A DNA stretch of 64,000 nucleotides from DASWNP01 sp036399175 (GCA_036399175.1 DASWNP010000058.1:48272-112271), one strand, 5' to 3'; positions 17,391 to 26,740 are shown, counted from the stretch's first letter. Numbers and translations: made by a program. Notes: a model not told the origin generated them from the letters alone.

Positions 17391-18755
17391 TTACTGCCAG
17401 CGAAACAGCCTGAGCGCCACGATAAAAGTCCCCACGCACCACGCCGCCAGAATCCCAATCGACGCCCACGTCGCCGTGAGCGGCGCGCCCTCGTTCATCA
17501 CGGCGCGCAGCGCGTCGTTCAAAGCCGTCAACGGCAGCGCCTTGATGAAGGGCTGGAGAAACGCCGGAAAGCGTTCCGACGAAAAGAACGTGCCCGACAA
17601 AAGCCACATCGGCATCATCACCACGTTCATCAACCCCGACACGCCCTCGATGGTCTCCGGCCTCGCCGCCACCAGAAGCCCCAGCCCCGCGAACGCCAGC
17701 GCGCCCAGAAGCAGCAGCACCGACATGTCGAGCCACGACCCGCGCACCGTATAGCCGAAGACGAACCACGCGAAGGCGATGACGACAGCCACTTCCAGCA
17801 CCAGAAAAATCATCCGCGACATGACGAACGAGAAGAGGTAATGCGTCCGACGCATCGGCGTCGCCGACAGTCGCTTGAGCAGCTTTCGCATCCGCGCCGT
17901 GACAATCGAAAACCCGACGCCCCACAGCCCGCTTCCCATCAAATTCATTCCGATGAGACCCGGAATCAGAAAATCTATGTAACGCGCCCCCGGCTCGGTC
18001 ACACGCTCTTCGCCGACCCTCGCCACGTCCGCGCGCCCCAGCGCACGCTGCAAAGCATCATCGACCACCAGACGCGCCAGACGACTCTCAGGCCGCGTCG
18101 GGTCGAACCTGTAATCGAGTGCCTGAGCCGTCGTCGCTGTTGAAGCCGACGCTGTTTGAGCATCCGAACCGACTGCGGTGTTCCGTCCGGCATCCCTCCC
18201 AGCATCATTCGCAGGAGCGCCCGCGCCGCCCTCCCTCGCGCGCACGACCAGAGCGACCTTGCCGCTCCGCAAAGCCTGCGCGGCATCCTCCGGCGCGAGC
18301 GTCAGAAGCTCTACTTCGCCAGAGCGCGCCAGCGCATCGGTCAACCTCTTCGACGCTTCTGATGAAGCGACGCCCGACCCTTGCTCAAGCGCGACTCGAA
18401 CCTTCTCCGGCGCGGTGTTACGAAAAGCGATTCCGAGCGCGAACGTCAGCAGAATCGGAAAGACGAAGACCCAGAAGACCACCTCCGGCTCGCGCAAGGT
18501 CTCGCGTATGCGCGCGAGCGCCAGCTCCAGCAGAGGATTGAGCCGCCGCTCTCCCCCCGTCGCGCCTGATTCGCTCGTCGCTCCCGACGCACTGCGCCGT
18601 CTTTCGTCAGACTCAAGTCTCGACGCCGCCGCACCGTCGCCGTCCGCCGGAGATGAAGCCGAAGCTCCGCGCTCGCCGCGCGTCTGCGACCCGGCCTTCG
18701 CCTCCGTCTCCGCCCGCGTCTCCTTTGCTTCGAGGTTCTGCTTGGCTTCACGCAT
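17391..18755 (-). CDS. ABC-2 type exporter permease
   Basis: 454-aa inner-membrane permease. A long, charged low-complexity N-terminus (about residues 1-70, rich in Glu, Ala, Ser, Arg) precedes the first transmembrane helix (EVVFWVFVFPILLTFALGIAF). A periplasmic domain (NTAPEKVRVALEQ...) and five C-terminal helices follow, including GLIGMNLMGSGLWGVGFSIVTARMRKLLKRLSATPMRRTHYLFSF, the ABC-2 signature region. It overlaps the ATPase gene by 8 bp on the same strand, so the two form one exporter. The substrate is unknown; such pairs often act as drug, antibiotic or lipid exporters. Confidence 0.9.
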   Translation of the reverse strand: MREAKQNLEAKETRAETEAKAGSQTRGERGASASSPADGDGAAASRLESDERRRSASGATSESGATGGERRLNPLLELALARIRETLREPEVVFWVFVFPILLTFALGIAFRNTAPEKVRVALEQGSGVASSEASKRLTDALARSGEVELLTLAPEDAAQALRSGKVALVVRAREGGAGAPANDAGRDAGRNTAVGSDAQTASASTATTAQALDYRFDPTRPESRLARLVVDDALQRALGRADVARVGEERVTEPGARYIDFLIPGLIGMNLMGSGLWGVGFSIVTARMRKLLKRLSATPMRRTHYLFSFVMSRMIFLVLEVAVVIAFAWFVFGYTVRGSWLDMSVLLLLGALAFAGLGLLVAARPETIEGVSGLMNVVMMPMWLLSGTFFSSERFPAFLQPFIKALPLTALNDALRAVMNEGAPLTATWASIGILAAWCVGTFIVALRLFRWQ

Positions 18756-19722
18756 CGCGCAGCATCCTTCCAGTCAAACCGACGAAGACATCTTCGAGCG
18801 TCGCCTGATGCGTCGTCAGCGTCAAAAGCTCCGCTCCCTGAGCTTGAATCAAAGAGAGCAGCGCGGGCAGCGCCTCGCCGATGTCGGAGACTGTCAGGGC
18901 GTAGCCGCCCTTAACGGCGCGCACGCCGCGCACGCCCGGCAGACTCTTGAGCGAAGCCTCATCCACTTCGGCTTTCGTCGTGAACTCGACTATCTGCTCT
19001 GCGCCGAGCGACTCGATAAGCTCCAACGGCGTGCCGAGCGCAATTACTTTTCCGTGATCCATAATCGCCACGCGGTCGCACAGGCGCGACGCCTCTTCCA
19101 TGTAATGCGTCGTCAGAATCACCGAGCCGCCGCCCGCGCGAAACTGTTCGACGATGTCCCAGAGCTTGAGCCGCGCCTGCGGGTCGAGCCCTGTGGTCGG
19201 CTCGTCGAGGAAGAGCAATTCGGGACGCCCCGCCAGCGCGCACGCGATGGCGAGCCTCTGCCTCTGCCCGCCCGAAAGCTTACCCACTCGCGCCCTCCGC
19301 TTCTCTTCAAGCTCGACGATGCCGATTATCTCGTCCACCTCGTAGCCGCGCGTGTAAAAACTGCGAAACAGCCTGACCGTCTCTTCGACCGTCAGCTTCT
19401 CCGCCAGCTTCGTCTCCTGCAATTGCACGCCGAAGCGATTACGCAAAGTGCGGTCGTCGCCCGCTCCCCAACGACTACCGAGCACCTCGACCGTCCCACC
19501 GTCAGGCGGGGTCAGCCCCTCGAAAATCTCGACCGTCGTCGTCTTCCCCGCCCCGTTCGGCCCCAGCAGACCGAAGCACTCGCCCAGCCTCACTTCGAGG
19601 TCTAAGCCGTTCACCGCCGTCACGTCCGCGTAACGCTTCACCAGCCCCGCGCAACGCAGAGCCAGCGCGTCCGCCGCGACCGGCGCGGAAGAGACGGAAA
19701 CATCGCTGCTTGGATTCAACAT
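18748..19722 (-). CDS. ABC exporter ATP-binding protein
   Basis: 324-aa cytoplasmic ATPase of an ABC-2 exporter. Walker A GPNGAGKTT (about residues 54-62), signature LSGGQRQRLAIACALAGRPELL, Walker B LLFLDEPTTGLDPQ, and a switch His (LTTHYMEEA). The C-terminal 90 residues are the extension common to DrrA/CcmA-like ATPases (ALPALLSLIQAQGAELLTLTTHQATLEDVFVGLTGR). It is the first gene of a two-gene operon with the permease, with start ATG 19722. Confidence 0.94.
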   Translation of the reverse strand: MLNPSSDVSVSSAPVAADALALRCAGLVKRYADVTAVNGLDLEVRLGECFGLLGPNGAGKTTTVEIFEGLTPPDGGTVEVLGSRWGAGDDRTLRNRFGVQLQETKLAEKLTVEETVRLFRSFYTRGYEVDEIIGIVELEEKRRARVGKLSGGQRQRLAIACALAGRPELLFLDEPTTGLDPQARLKLWDIVEQFRAGGGSVILTTHYMEEASRLCDRVAIMDHGKVIALGTPLELIESLGAEQIVEFTTKAEVDEASLKSLPGVRGVRAVKGGYALTVSDIGEALPALLSLIQAQGAELLTLTTHQATLEDVFVGLTGRMLRDA

Positions 19723-19797
19723 GATTGCAAACTTGAATACGATGAGGACAAGAAGTTTCTTATGCTACGAGAACAGGTTATCGAACGCTGATTATCT

Positions 19798-20097
19798 TCA
19801 GGGTTGAATATCCAATTCTAATAGCCGCTTGCCATGAATGACCGCCGCAATCGTAATCGTCTTATCCTGAACGCGATAAACTATTCGATAACTGTAAGCG
19901 AATTGTTCCCGGATATTTTCGTCGGCGAACTCAGGCACGATGCGACCAGCCAGAGGAAAGCGTGAGAGTCTGCGCGCAGTGTCAAGGATTCTCTTTACAA
20001 CTGTGGCAGCATAGGCTGTGGAATCAGCAGAAATATAGAGCGCGATGGCTTCGACATCTTCGATAGCTCTTGGCGACCAAACTACTTCGTAAGCCAT
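19798..20097 (-). CDS. ParE/RelE-family toxin
   Basis: 99-aa toxin of a type II toxin-antitoxin pair. The fold signature is WSPRAIEDVEAIALYISADSTAYAATVVKRILDTARRLSRFPLAGRIVPEF, then REQFAYSYRIVYRVQDKTITIAAVIHGKR, typical of ParE (gyrase poisons) though the RelE superfamily also includes RNases. The gene overlaps the upstream antitoxin by 16 nt, the standard arrangement. Activity is not inferable beyond the family. Confidence 0.88.
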   Translation of the reverse strand: MAYEVVWSPRAIEDVEAIALYISADSTAYAATVVKRILDTARRLSRFPLAGRIVPEFADENIREQFAYSYRIVYRVQDKTITIAAVIHGKRLLELDIQP

Positions 20098-20273
20098 TTG
20101 CTTAGACGCCCTTCGGCTTCTTCTTGCGACATCGTCCCCTGCGAGTCAGCCACTTCGAGCCCGTGCCGTACCTTTTCAATCACGTAGAGATGATACTGAA
20201 TATCCTCCAACGAACAATCGTCGGGCAGCTTATCAAGCAGAGCTTCAACCTCTTCTTTGGCTGTACTCATCAT
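20082..20273 (-). CDS. antitoxin partner of the ParE-like toxin
   Basis: About 63 aa. ATG 20273 or 20270 is preferred over ATG 20285 because GGGAGAG lies 4-8 nt upstream of them. The sequence MSTAKEEVEALLDKLPDDCSLEDIQYHLYVIEKVRHGLEVADSQGTMSQEEAEGRLSKWL matches the small helical antitoxins usually found before ParE/RelE toxins. It begins 22 nt after the end of the truncated hicA. Confidence 0.8.
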   Translation of the reverse strand: MMSTAKEEVEALLDKLPDDCSLEDIQYHLYVIEKVRHGLEVADSQGTMSQEEAEGRLSKWLTK

Positions 20274-20294
20274 GTTCTCTCCCATGCTCTAAAT

Positions 20295-20330
20295 TTAAGC
20301 CTTTAACCCCTCGCCGGAAATCGACTTCAT
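20295..20330 (-). pseudogene. hicA remnant (11 codons)
   Basis: Directly after hicB, in the ATGA overlap expected of hicBA-type pairs, a frame reads MKSISGEGLKA and stops (TAA 20295-20297). MKSISG is the canonical HicA N-terminus. The remaining 50 or so residues of HicA are missing, and the ParE-type locus starts within 25 nt. This looks like a deletion junction. Confidence 0.65.
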
Positions 20331-20530
20331 ACAGCGATTTCCAGCACGCGACCATCTTCAGGAATCTGGGCGGGCTGGACATCAACCGACAGGCATCCTT
20401 CGACGGCCTCATAGAGATTCTGAAGCAATTCTTCAAAAGTCTCGCCCTGAGTTGCACAACCCGGAATGGCCGGGACTTCAGCCCAATAGCCCCCTTCTTC
20501 CGCCTCGTGAACGATAACTTTAATCTTCAT
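20327..20530 (-). CDS. hicB: HicB-family antitoxin, partner lost
   Basis: 67 aa from ATG 20530; the open frame extends upstream but the family starts at MKIKVIVHEAEEGGYWAEVPAIPGCATQGETFEELLQNLYEAVEGC. This is the partial RNase H fold of HicB-like antitoxins (GGYWAEVPxIPGCxTxGETxEE). There is no C-terminal DNA-binding domain. Its HicA toxin partner survives only as an 11-codon stub, so the protein is probably an orphan. Confidence 0.85.
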   Translation of the reverse strand: MKIKVIVHEAEEGGYWAEVPAIPGCATQGETFEELLQNLYEAVEGCLSVDVQPAQIPEDGRVLEIAV

Positions 20531-20623
20531 GGCCTGAATTATAAGTCGAATCCTCATGCAGAGGCGAGCATCCGACGGCTGAGCCAACTGGCTGCGAAAC
20601 GAAACATTTATCGCCTACGCTTC

Positions 20624-21373
20624 CTACCACTGCCAGCACTTGAGCTGCCAGCCGTCGCCTTCGACGGCGAGGGCGGCGGCATAGCCTTCGCTGGGCGAAA
20701 GCTCTCGGAGCGACCAGCGTGTGGCCTGAGTCGGGTCGTGGCGTGTGGCGAGAAGGGCGGCGGGCTGGTTGGGCGAGAGCGTTACGTCGAAGCCGTCGAG
20801 CGGCAGGGAGAGTCCTTCGCCGTGAGCTTTGATGTAGGCTTCCTTGCGCGTCCAGCAGTCGAAGAAGGCGCGCGGGCGCGCGTCCGACGGAAGCGAGCGA
20901 AGCACGCCGACTTCGGCGGGCGAGAAGAAGCGTTCGGCGATGTCTTCGCCCTCCACGTCGTCGCGGATGTGCTCGATGTCCACGCCGATTTCGCGCCCGC
21001 GCGTGAAGGCGTAGAGAGCAAGGTCTTTCGAGTGTGAGACGTTGAAGCGCAAGACTGGAGCGCCCGCCGCTTCTTCTTCGAGCGAGGGTTTGCCGAATGC
21101 GGAATAGATGAAGCGCAGGCGCTCGGGGCGTCGGTCGAGGTAGCGAGCGAGGAGCGTGCGGAGGATGCCGCGCGCGACGACGAAATGTTCTCGGTCGCGC
21201 GTGAAGTGGAAGCGGTCTGCGCGTCGGCGCTCGTCTTCGGCGAGCAGGCGTCGGAACTCGGCGACTGCGGAAGCCTTCTGCTCAAGCGACGCGCGCCAGA
21301 CGTGAACCTCGTCCGTCTCCAGCGTGAGATGCTCCGGCGCAGGCTGCCAAAGAGAAGCGTGACTTGAGACCAT
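20624..21373 (-). CDS. Sfp-type 4'-phosphopantetheinyl transferase
   Basis: About 249 aa from ATG 21373 (a TTG 15 nt upstream is the alternative; AAGG precedes the ATG). It transfers phosphopantetheine from CoA to a carrier-protein serine, activating NRPS, PKS or fatty-acid carrier domains. Motifs in order: RFHFTRDREHFVVARGILRTLL, FGKPSL, LRFNVSHSKDLALYAFTRGREIGVDIEHIR (Mg-binding Asp), and FFDCWTRKEAYIKAHGEGLSLPLDGFDV (WxxKEAxxK). The length suits the Sfp/Gsp class rather than AcpS. It lies 56 bp from an MbtH-like gene on the same strand, which points to nonribosomal peptide synthesis elsewhere in the genome. Confidence 0.93.
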   Translation of the reverse strand: MVSSHASLWQPAPEHLTLETDEVHVWRASLEQKASAVAEFRRLLAEDERRRADRFHFTRDREHFVVARGILRTLLARYLDRRPERLRFIYSAFGKPSLEEEAAGAPVLRFNVSHSKDLALYAFTRGREIGVDIEHIRDDVEGEDIAERFFSPAEVGVLRSLPSDARPRAFFDCWTRKEAYIKAHGEGLSLPLDGFDVTLSPNQPAALLATRHDPTQATRWSLRELSPSEGYAAALAVEGDGWQLKCWQW

Positions 21374-21428
21374 ATGCGCCCTTCTCAAGCGGCCTTACGC
21401 GTCCGCAGCGAGGCAGGTCGGCTCGGGC

Positions 21429-21650
21429 TTACTGCTGCCCCATTTCTTCCATCTTCTTGCGCAGGCTCAAGGGGCGCATGTCCGTCCAGACCTCTTTGAT
21501 GTAGGCGAGGCATTCTTCTTTCGTCCCCGACTTACCGGCGTCGTTCCAGCCGAGGGCGTTCTCCCTGTCGGCAGGCCAGATGGAATACTGCTCTTCGTGA
21601 TTGACGACTACTTTGTAGATGGTCTTGTCTTCTCTCTCGTCTCTGTTCAT
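21429..21650 (-). CDS. MbtH-like NRPS accessory protein
   Basis: 73 aa from ATG 21650 with GAGG upstream. It contains the MbtH signature almost in full: VVNHEEQYSIWPADRENALGWNDAGKSGTKEECLAYIKEVWTDMRPLSLR, including the invariant Ser-x-Trp-Pro, GW and WTDMRP residues. MbtH proteins bind NRPS adenylation domains and are needed for their folding or activity. No adenylation domain is present in the window. Co-directional with, and directly upstream of, the phosphopantetheinyl transferase. Confidence 0.93.
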   Translation of the reverse strand: MNRDEREDKTIYKVVVNHEEQYSIWPADRENALGWNDAGKSGTKEECLAYIKEVWTDMRPLSLRKKMEEMGQQ

Positions 21651-21893
21651 GGTCGGCCTCTTTCGTGTGGTGATTGGAGATGGTCTGTCGCGCCACACAT
21701 TAAAGCCAGAGCCCTTCGGCTTGCAAGTCCGAGGATAAAGGCGACCGGAAAAACGTCGAGGGGACGCGAAACCCTGAAGCATCCTGAGTGAGATGCTGAA
21801 GGGGCGTCCCCTCTATGAAGTTCGTTTGACGCGCCGGGGCGTTTAAAGTTTCAGTCGTTCGGGCGCGTGTCTCAAGTCGGAAGCTCGCGCGCT

Positions 21894-22643
21894 TCAGAGT
21901 CGGCTGAGGGTGACGTTGCCGGAGGCCGAAGAGAGTGTGACGCGGACGGTTCCGTTGCCGAGCTGGCCGCGTGCGCTCTGTCCGGGCCCGTGCTCGCGCC
22001 GGTCTACTTCGATGGGGAAGTCCGTCCTGACCGAACCGCTCGCCGTTGACATGCTGACGTAGGCGTCCGGGTTATCCGGCAGCTTGACGTTAACGTCGCC
22101 GCTCGCCGTCGAGAATTTCATGTTCTCGGCTCCCTCCAGACGCGTCAGCTCGACATCGACGTTGCCGCTCGCGCTCTGCGCGTTGACCGACCCGCTGACG
22201 CCCGAGACGAGCACGTTGCCGCTCGCCGTGCTGACACGCACTTCGCCCGTCACGTCGCGCACCTCGACGTTGCCGCTCGCCGTCTGGACGGGGCTAATCT
22301 GGTAACGCACGGCGCGCGGCACTCTCACCTCGAAGCGAATGCTGGCGTCGCAGTTACAGTTGCGCGGGTAGCGCACGCCGAGACGGACGCTGTTGGCGCT
22401 ACTGCGGTCTTCGACCTCGACCATCTCGCGGTCGCGCCCCTCCTTGTAAGCCGCTACCGTGACGGACTCGCCGCCGTAGCCGATTATCTGCACGTTACCC
22501 GAAACATTCTGGATGCTCACCGAGCCGCCCGCCGTGATGGGGTACGACTTCTGGAAATCCTGCGCCGACACCTGCACGGCCAGCGCCGCGCACACCAGCA
22601 ATGAAGCGAACATGAAACGTAACAAAGCTTTTCTCATAAACAT
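21894..22643 (-). CDS. secreted DUF4097 beta-helix protein
   Basis: About 249 aa. ATG 22643 has GGGAG just upstream; ATG 22637 (MRKALLRF) is also possible. The signal peptide ends near VQVSAQ. The body is a series of beta-helix turns with recurring [T/S]ASGNV/xxSGxV motifs (VQTASGNVEVRDVTGEVRVSTASGNVLVSGVSGSVNAQSASGNVDV), the hallmark of DUF4097 putative adhesins. Envelope-located; no enzymatic motif. It is divergent from the AMIN-like protein gene. Confidence 0.85.
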   Translation of the reverse strand: MFMRKALLRFMFASLLVCAALAVQVSAQDFQKSYPITAGGSVSIQNVSGNVQIIGYGGESVTVAAYKEGRDREMVEVEDRSSANSVRLGVRYPRNCNCDASIRFEVRVPRAVRYQISPVQTASGNVEVRDVTGEVRVSTASGNVLVSGVSGSVNAQSASGNVDVELTRLEGAENMKFSTASGDVNVKLPDNPDAYVSMSTASGSVRTDFPIEVDRREHGPGQSARGQLGNGTVRVTLSSASGNVTLSRL

Positions 22644-22828
22644 CAATCTCCCTTTTCAAATTTTTCGAGCACGCCGCCGTGCCTTTCGCCAAACGCGCGA
22701 CGCGCAAGCCTTCCTTCGGCCAGACGCGCCTGAAACCTCTCCTGCTTCCGGCCGAACGCGCCGTCCGCACCTTGCTCTCTCAAATTTGTAAACACCACGC
22801 GCCTCGATTTTGTGATAAAAATTTTCCC

Positions 22829-23458
22829 ATGAACCCAAAAAATTCCGGACGCACACGAACGACACGAACAGAGAAGCTTTTTCCCTCTCAACTTCGCCGC
22901 GCATCGGCGACTCTCATACTGCTGCTCTCGGCGGCACTCTGCGTGCCCGCGCACGTCGAAGCTCAAACAGCGCGGGGCAAGCGGGGCGTGCGCGTCGCCG
23001 CAGACGTTTCCGCGAGGCCGGGACAATGGACGGCGGGTATGGTCGAGAAGTCAAAGCCGGGGATTGCGCCGGTGGTGCTCAGAGACGTGAGGGCGGCGCG
23101 TCAGAAGGGATTCGACCGGGTGGTCTTCGAGTTCAGAGGACGAAGGCTGCCGGGCTATCGAGTCGAGTATGTTGACAAGCCCGTCGGGCAATGCGGCTCA
23201 GGGGAGGTTGCTTCGATAGCCGGAGACGGCTGGCTTCGCGTGCGGCTACTTCCCGCGCAGGCGCACACCAAAGCAGGCGAAGCGACGGTGAAGAATCGTG
23301 AACAACGCCTGCGCCTCGGCGTCCTGCGCGAGATGGAATCGACCTGCGACTTCGAGGCCGAAGTCGAGTGGGTGCTCGGCGTCGCTTCGCCTAATCGCTT
23401 CCGCGTCCTCGAACTCTCAAACCCCACGCGCCTCATCGTAGACGTGAAAAGCAAGTAG
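22829..23458 (+). CDS. secreted AMIN-like domain protein
   Basis: 209 aa from ATG 22829, chosen because a signal peptide (ASATLILLLSAALCVPAHVEAQ) lies just inside; the frame is open further upstream but over unlikely sequence. The segment RQKGFDRVVFEFRGRRLPGYRVEYVDKP and LRVRLLPAQAHTKAG...VLGVASPNRFRVLELSNPTRLIVDVK resembles AMIN-like domains (GFDRVVFEF...PGYRVxYV), beta-sandwich modules linked to cell-wall or envelope localisation. The final codons and the stop (KSK*) lie inside a tandem-repeat hairpin. Confidence 0.78.
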   Translation: MNPKNSGRTRTTRTEKLFPSQLRRASATLILLLSAALCVPAHVEAQTARGKRGVRVAADVSARPGQWTAGMVEKSKPGIAPVVLRDVRAARQKGFDRVVFEFRGRRLPGYRVEYVDKPVGQCGSGEVASIAGDGWLRVRLLPAQAHTKAGEATVKNREQRLRLGVLREMESTCDFEAEVEWVLGVASPNRFRVLELSNPTRLIVDVKSK

Positions 23459-23567
23459 GAAGGCGGAAGAGCAAGTAGGAAGGATGAAGGCGGAAGGCGG
23501 AAAGCGTGCCACTCAAGCTTGAATGGCTCTCTTTCATCCTTCCGCCTTCCTACTTCCTACTTGCTTT

Positions 23568-23571
<4 letters not shown>
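23448..23571. repeat. tandem-repeat hairpin, family D (AAGTAGGAAGGCGGA), copy 1
   Basis: The left arm repeats AGCAAGTAGGAAGGCGGA-like words and the right arm is the complement (CCGCCTTCCTACTTCCTACT). It spans the gap between two convergent genes. It contains the stop codon of the AMIN-like gene and touches that of the response regulator. Copy 2 lies at 60320-60413. Confidence 0.8.
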
Positions 23572-24248
<677 letters not shown>

Positions 24249-24284
24249 ATCTTTTGCATCGCTCGCTGGTCGCTTCTGCTTTCC

Positions 24285-24734
24285 TCAAGAACTCTTCTTC
24301 GGCTCGGCGACGTACGTCTTGTTGACTATCTTCCACTCGCTGCCAATCTTGAGCATCGACATATAATCCGTGAAGCGCATGCTCGGATAGTCGAGCACGA
24401 CCTTGACCATCGCGGCGTTGCCGGTGATGTCTATGCTCTCGATGCGGCGTTTTCGTTGCGCTTCGTCCGGCGCGGGCTTGCCCGACGCGCCCGCGATGTA
24501 GTCGGCGCTCGTGCGCTGCGCGAACTCTCCGTTGCGAATCCAGAACAGCTTCGACTCGGGGTGAAACGCCTTTTTGAAATGCTCGCCGTCTCCGGTCGCG
24601 TGCCCGCGAAAGTAGTGCTCGATGGCCTGACGCACGGCGGCCTCTTCGGCGTTCTTGGCGCTCGCCGACTGTTGCCAAATGGTGAGGCCGACAGCCGACA
24701 GGATGAGGACTAACAGAGTAAGGTTCTTCTTCAT
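24285..24734 (-). CDS. secreted NTF2-like (lumazine-binding-like) protein
   Basis: 149 aa with an N-terminal signal or anchor (MKKNLTLLVLILSAVGLTIWQQSASA). The mature part, EEAAVRQAIEHYFRGHATGDGEHFKKAFHPESKLFWIRNGEFAQRTSADYIAGA...IESIDITGNAAMVKVVLDYPSMRFTDYMSMLKIGSEWKIVNKTY, is the NTF2-like fold of putative lumazine-binding/SnoaL-like proteins. It sits between the histidine kinase and response regulator genes, 78 and 36 bp from them. That position suggests a periplasmic accessory role in signalling, but this is inference. Confidence 0.8.
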   Translation of the reverse strand: MKKNLTLLVLILSAVGLTIWQQSASAKNAEEAAVRQAIEHYFRGHATGDGEHFKKAFHPESKLFWIRNGEFAQRTSADYIAGASGKPAPDEAQRKRRIESIDITGNAAMVKVVLDYPSMRFTDYMSMLKIGSEWKIVNKTYVAEPKKSS

Positions 24735-24812
24735 ACGGCTCTCCTGAATCTTTGATTTTGAACTTCGTTTGCAGACATCTTTCGTCGAGGTCGAAAGTAT
24801 GAGTTTGGTCGT

Positions 24813-26507
24813 TCAAGCCCGACCGAGCGAGGGGTCGCCGCCCGTCAGAAGCGGCGTCGGTTTTTCGGGCGTCCCGGCGCGGTCGGGGACGGTTTCAACC
24901 ACCGGCAGGTGAATAGTGAACGTGCTGCCGCGCCCCGGCTCGCTCTCGACCGTGACGCGCCCTCTGTGAGCTTTGACGATGTGCTCGACGAGCGCGAGGC
25001 CGAGGCCGCTGCCCTTCACGTCGTGCACCAGCCCGGTCGAGACGCGGTAGAACTTCTCAAAAATCTTCGGCTGTTCCTCGCGCGGAATGCCTATGCCGTA
25101 GTCTGTCACGGAGATACGCGCGAAGCCTTCGGTTTGTTCCAGACGGACTCGAATCTCCTTCGACGCGCCGGAGTATTTGACGGCGTTGTCGAGCAGATTC
25201 ATAAAGACCTGCGCGATGGAATCGGTATCGACGAGGACGGGCGGAATCGGTTTCTGCGGCGCGTCGAAGCGCACGCTGAAGCCCTGCTGGCGAAGCTGCA
25301 CATCGAAGGTTTTCAGAGTGGTCGAGACCAGCTCGCCGATGTTGGCGCGCTCGAACTGGTAGGTCTTGCGGTCGGATTCTATCTTGGAGAAATCGAGGAT
25401 GTTGTTGATGAGCTGGGTCAGACGCCTGCTCTCTGTCTCGATGTATTCGCCGTACTCCTGAATCTTGCTCTCGTCTCTGACGCGCCCGAGCTTGAGAAAC
25501 TCGCCGAAGACGCGAATCGAAGAGAGCGGCGTGCGCAGCTCGTGCGAGACGTTGGAGACGAAGTCTGTCTTCATCTGAGAGAGACGCATGGCGCGCGAGG
25601 CGGTGCGGAGCGCGAGCGCGATGCCGCCGACGAGCACGACCGTCATCATCAGCGAGAGCGTGAGGTTGAAATTGAAATTCCAGTGCGCCCACTGCGCGGG
25701 CGTCATGTGCCGGCTGCGAATGCCGAGATGGTACTCGTAGAAGTAGGGCAGCCCAATCGGTATCTCGTCGTCCTGCCCTCGGACGGGCTGCGTCGAGAAG
25801 ACGAGATTCTTCTTGCCCTCGTAGAGCGTGACGATGACGTTCTCCTGCGCGTCGTCGGGGAAAAAACGGGGCAGGGTTTTTCGTATCAGTCGCGGCATGT
25901 ATTCGTGTTTGAAATAGTCGGAGTCGAGAATCACTCCGGCTACGCCGAGCACGCGGCGCTCGTCGTCGGTGATGGGACGAAAGAGGATTTTGTTTTCGGG
26001 GTCGCGCCCCTCTTCCATCAGCCAGTTGTTGGCGAGCGGCGTTCTCTCCTTGCTGAGCAGGCGGTAGGGCGCGGCGGCCACTTGAACGGCGCGCTCTTCG
26101 CTCGCAGTGGCGGCGCTCGCCTTCGCCGAATCGTGCGGGCTGAAGAAGAGCATCTGCGGCTCGTCGCCCTGCGAATTGAAAGCGACGACGAAGAGGCGCT
26201 TCGCTCCTTCCATCGAACACCTGTTGAAGTAGTGCCTGCCTTCTTCGAGACGCCCGCTCTCGACCAGATGCGCGTGAACTTTCAACAGCTCGTCGGCATT
26301 GTCCTTGTAGAAATACTTCATCTCCTTCGAGACATCGACGAGGTAGTTTTTCATCCCGACCGTCTCGGCCACCGTCGAAGCCTTCTCCAGCTTGGCGAGC
26401 GACCTGTACTGCAACACAAGGATACTCACAAGCGGCACGACCACCGCGAAGAATCCCACCCAGAGAATGTGTCGGCGGAGGAATGTTCTGAGTCTCGTCA
26501 TCATCAT
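24813..26507 (-). CDS. membrane sensor histidine kinase
   Basis: 564 aa; three consecutive ATGs (26507, 26504, 26501). Two transmembrane helices (ILWVGFFAVVVPLVSILVL near the N-terminus and a second after about residue 270, LTLSLMMTVVLVGGIALAL) bracket a periplasmic sensor region of about 240 residues with no recognisable ligand-binding motif. HisKA has His at about residue 322 (SNVSHELRTPLSSIRVFGEF). The ATPase domain has MNLLDNAVKYS, VTDYGIGIPREEQPKIFEKFYR and GSGLGLALVEHIVKAHRGRV. First gene of the operon that ends with the OmpR-family regulator, its likely cognate partner. Confidence 0.94.
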   Translation of the reverse strand: MMMTRLRTFLRRHILWVGFFAVVVPLVSILVLQYRSLAKLEKASTVAETVGMKNYLVDVSKEMKYFYKDNADELLKVHAHLVESGRLEEGRHYFNRCSMEGAKRLFVVAFNSQGDEPQMLFFSPHDSAKASAATASEERAVQVAAAPYRLLSKERTPLANNWLMEEGRDPENKILFRPITDDERRVLGVAGVILDSDYFKHEYMPRLIRKTLPRFFPDDAQENVIVTLYEGKKNLVFSTQPVRGQDDEIPIGLPYFYEYHLGIRSRHMTPAQWAHWNFNFNLTLSLMMTVVLVGGIALALRTASRAMRLSQMKTDFVSNVSHELRTPLSSIRVFGEFLKLGRVRDESKIQEYGEYIETESRRLTQLINNILDFSKIESDRKTYQFERANIGELVSTTLKTFDVQLRQQGFSVRFDAPQKPIPPVLVDTDSIAQVFMNLLDNAVKYSGASKEIRVRLEQTEGFARISVTDYGIGIPREEQPKIFEKFYRVSTGLVHDVKGSGLGLALVEHIVKAHRGRVTVESEPGRGSTFTIHLPVVETVPDRAGTPEKPTPLLTGGDPSLGRA

Positions 26508-26608
26508 CTCAAGCTCTTTCTATCTCGCAAGGGGGCGCTCTGCGTTGCCTTCGGCGAGACATAAAATACAACGGAAATCCGCTCGCCGTCTCTATCCGCC
26601 GACCACTT

Positions 26609-26663
26609 TTTACAACTCATTTACAGCTTTTACCTCTCTTTACCTGGCCTTGATGACATTTAC
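26609..26663. promoter_or_regulatory. phased TTTAC direct repeats, candidate OmpR-family operator
   Basis: TTTAC occurs at 26609, 26620, 26629, 26639 and 26659, that is every 9-11 bp with one position skipped, so all copies lie on one helical face. An inverted GTAAA follows at 26673-26677. The site lies between the divergent kinase operon and a small secreted-protein gene. Spacing and position suit binding by an OmpR-family dimer. Confidence 0.55.
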
Positions 26664-26740
26664 ATCGCGCACGCGTAAATTGCCGCCCATACCTCGCCAG
26701 ACAAGCGTTGAAACGATTTTTCGACAGAGGCTCAAGACCC

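Noticed and set aside
24909..26564. 551-codon plus-strand frame opposite the histidine kinase
   Set aside because: Shadow of a complete kinase with intact HisKA and ATPase motifs.
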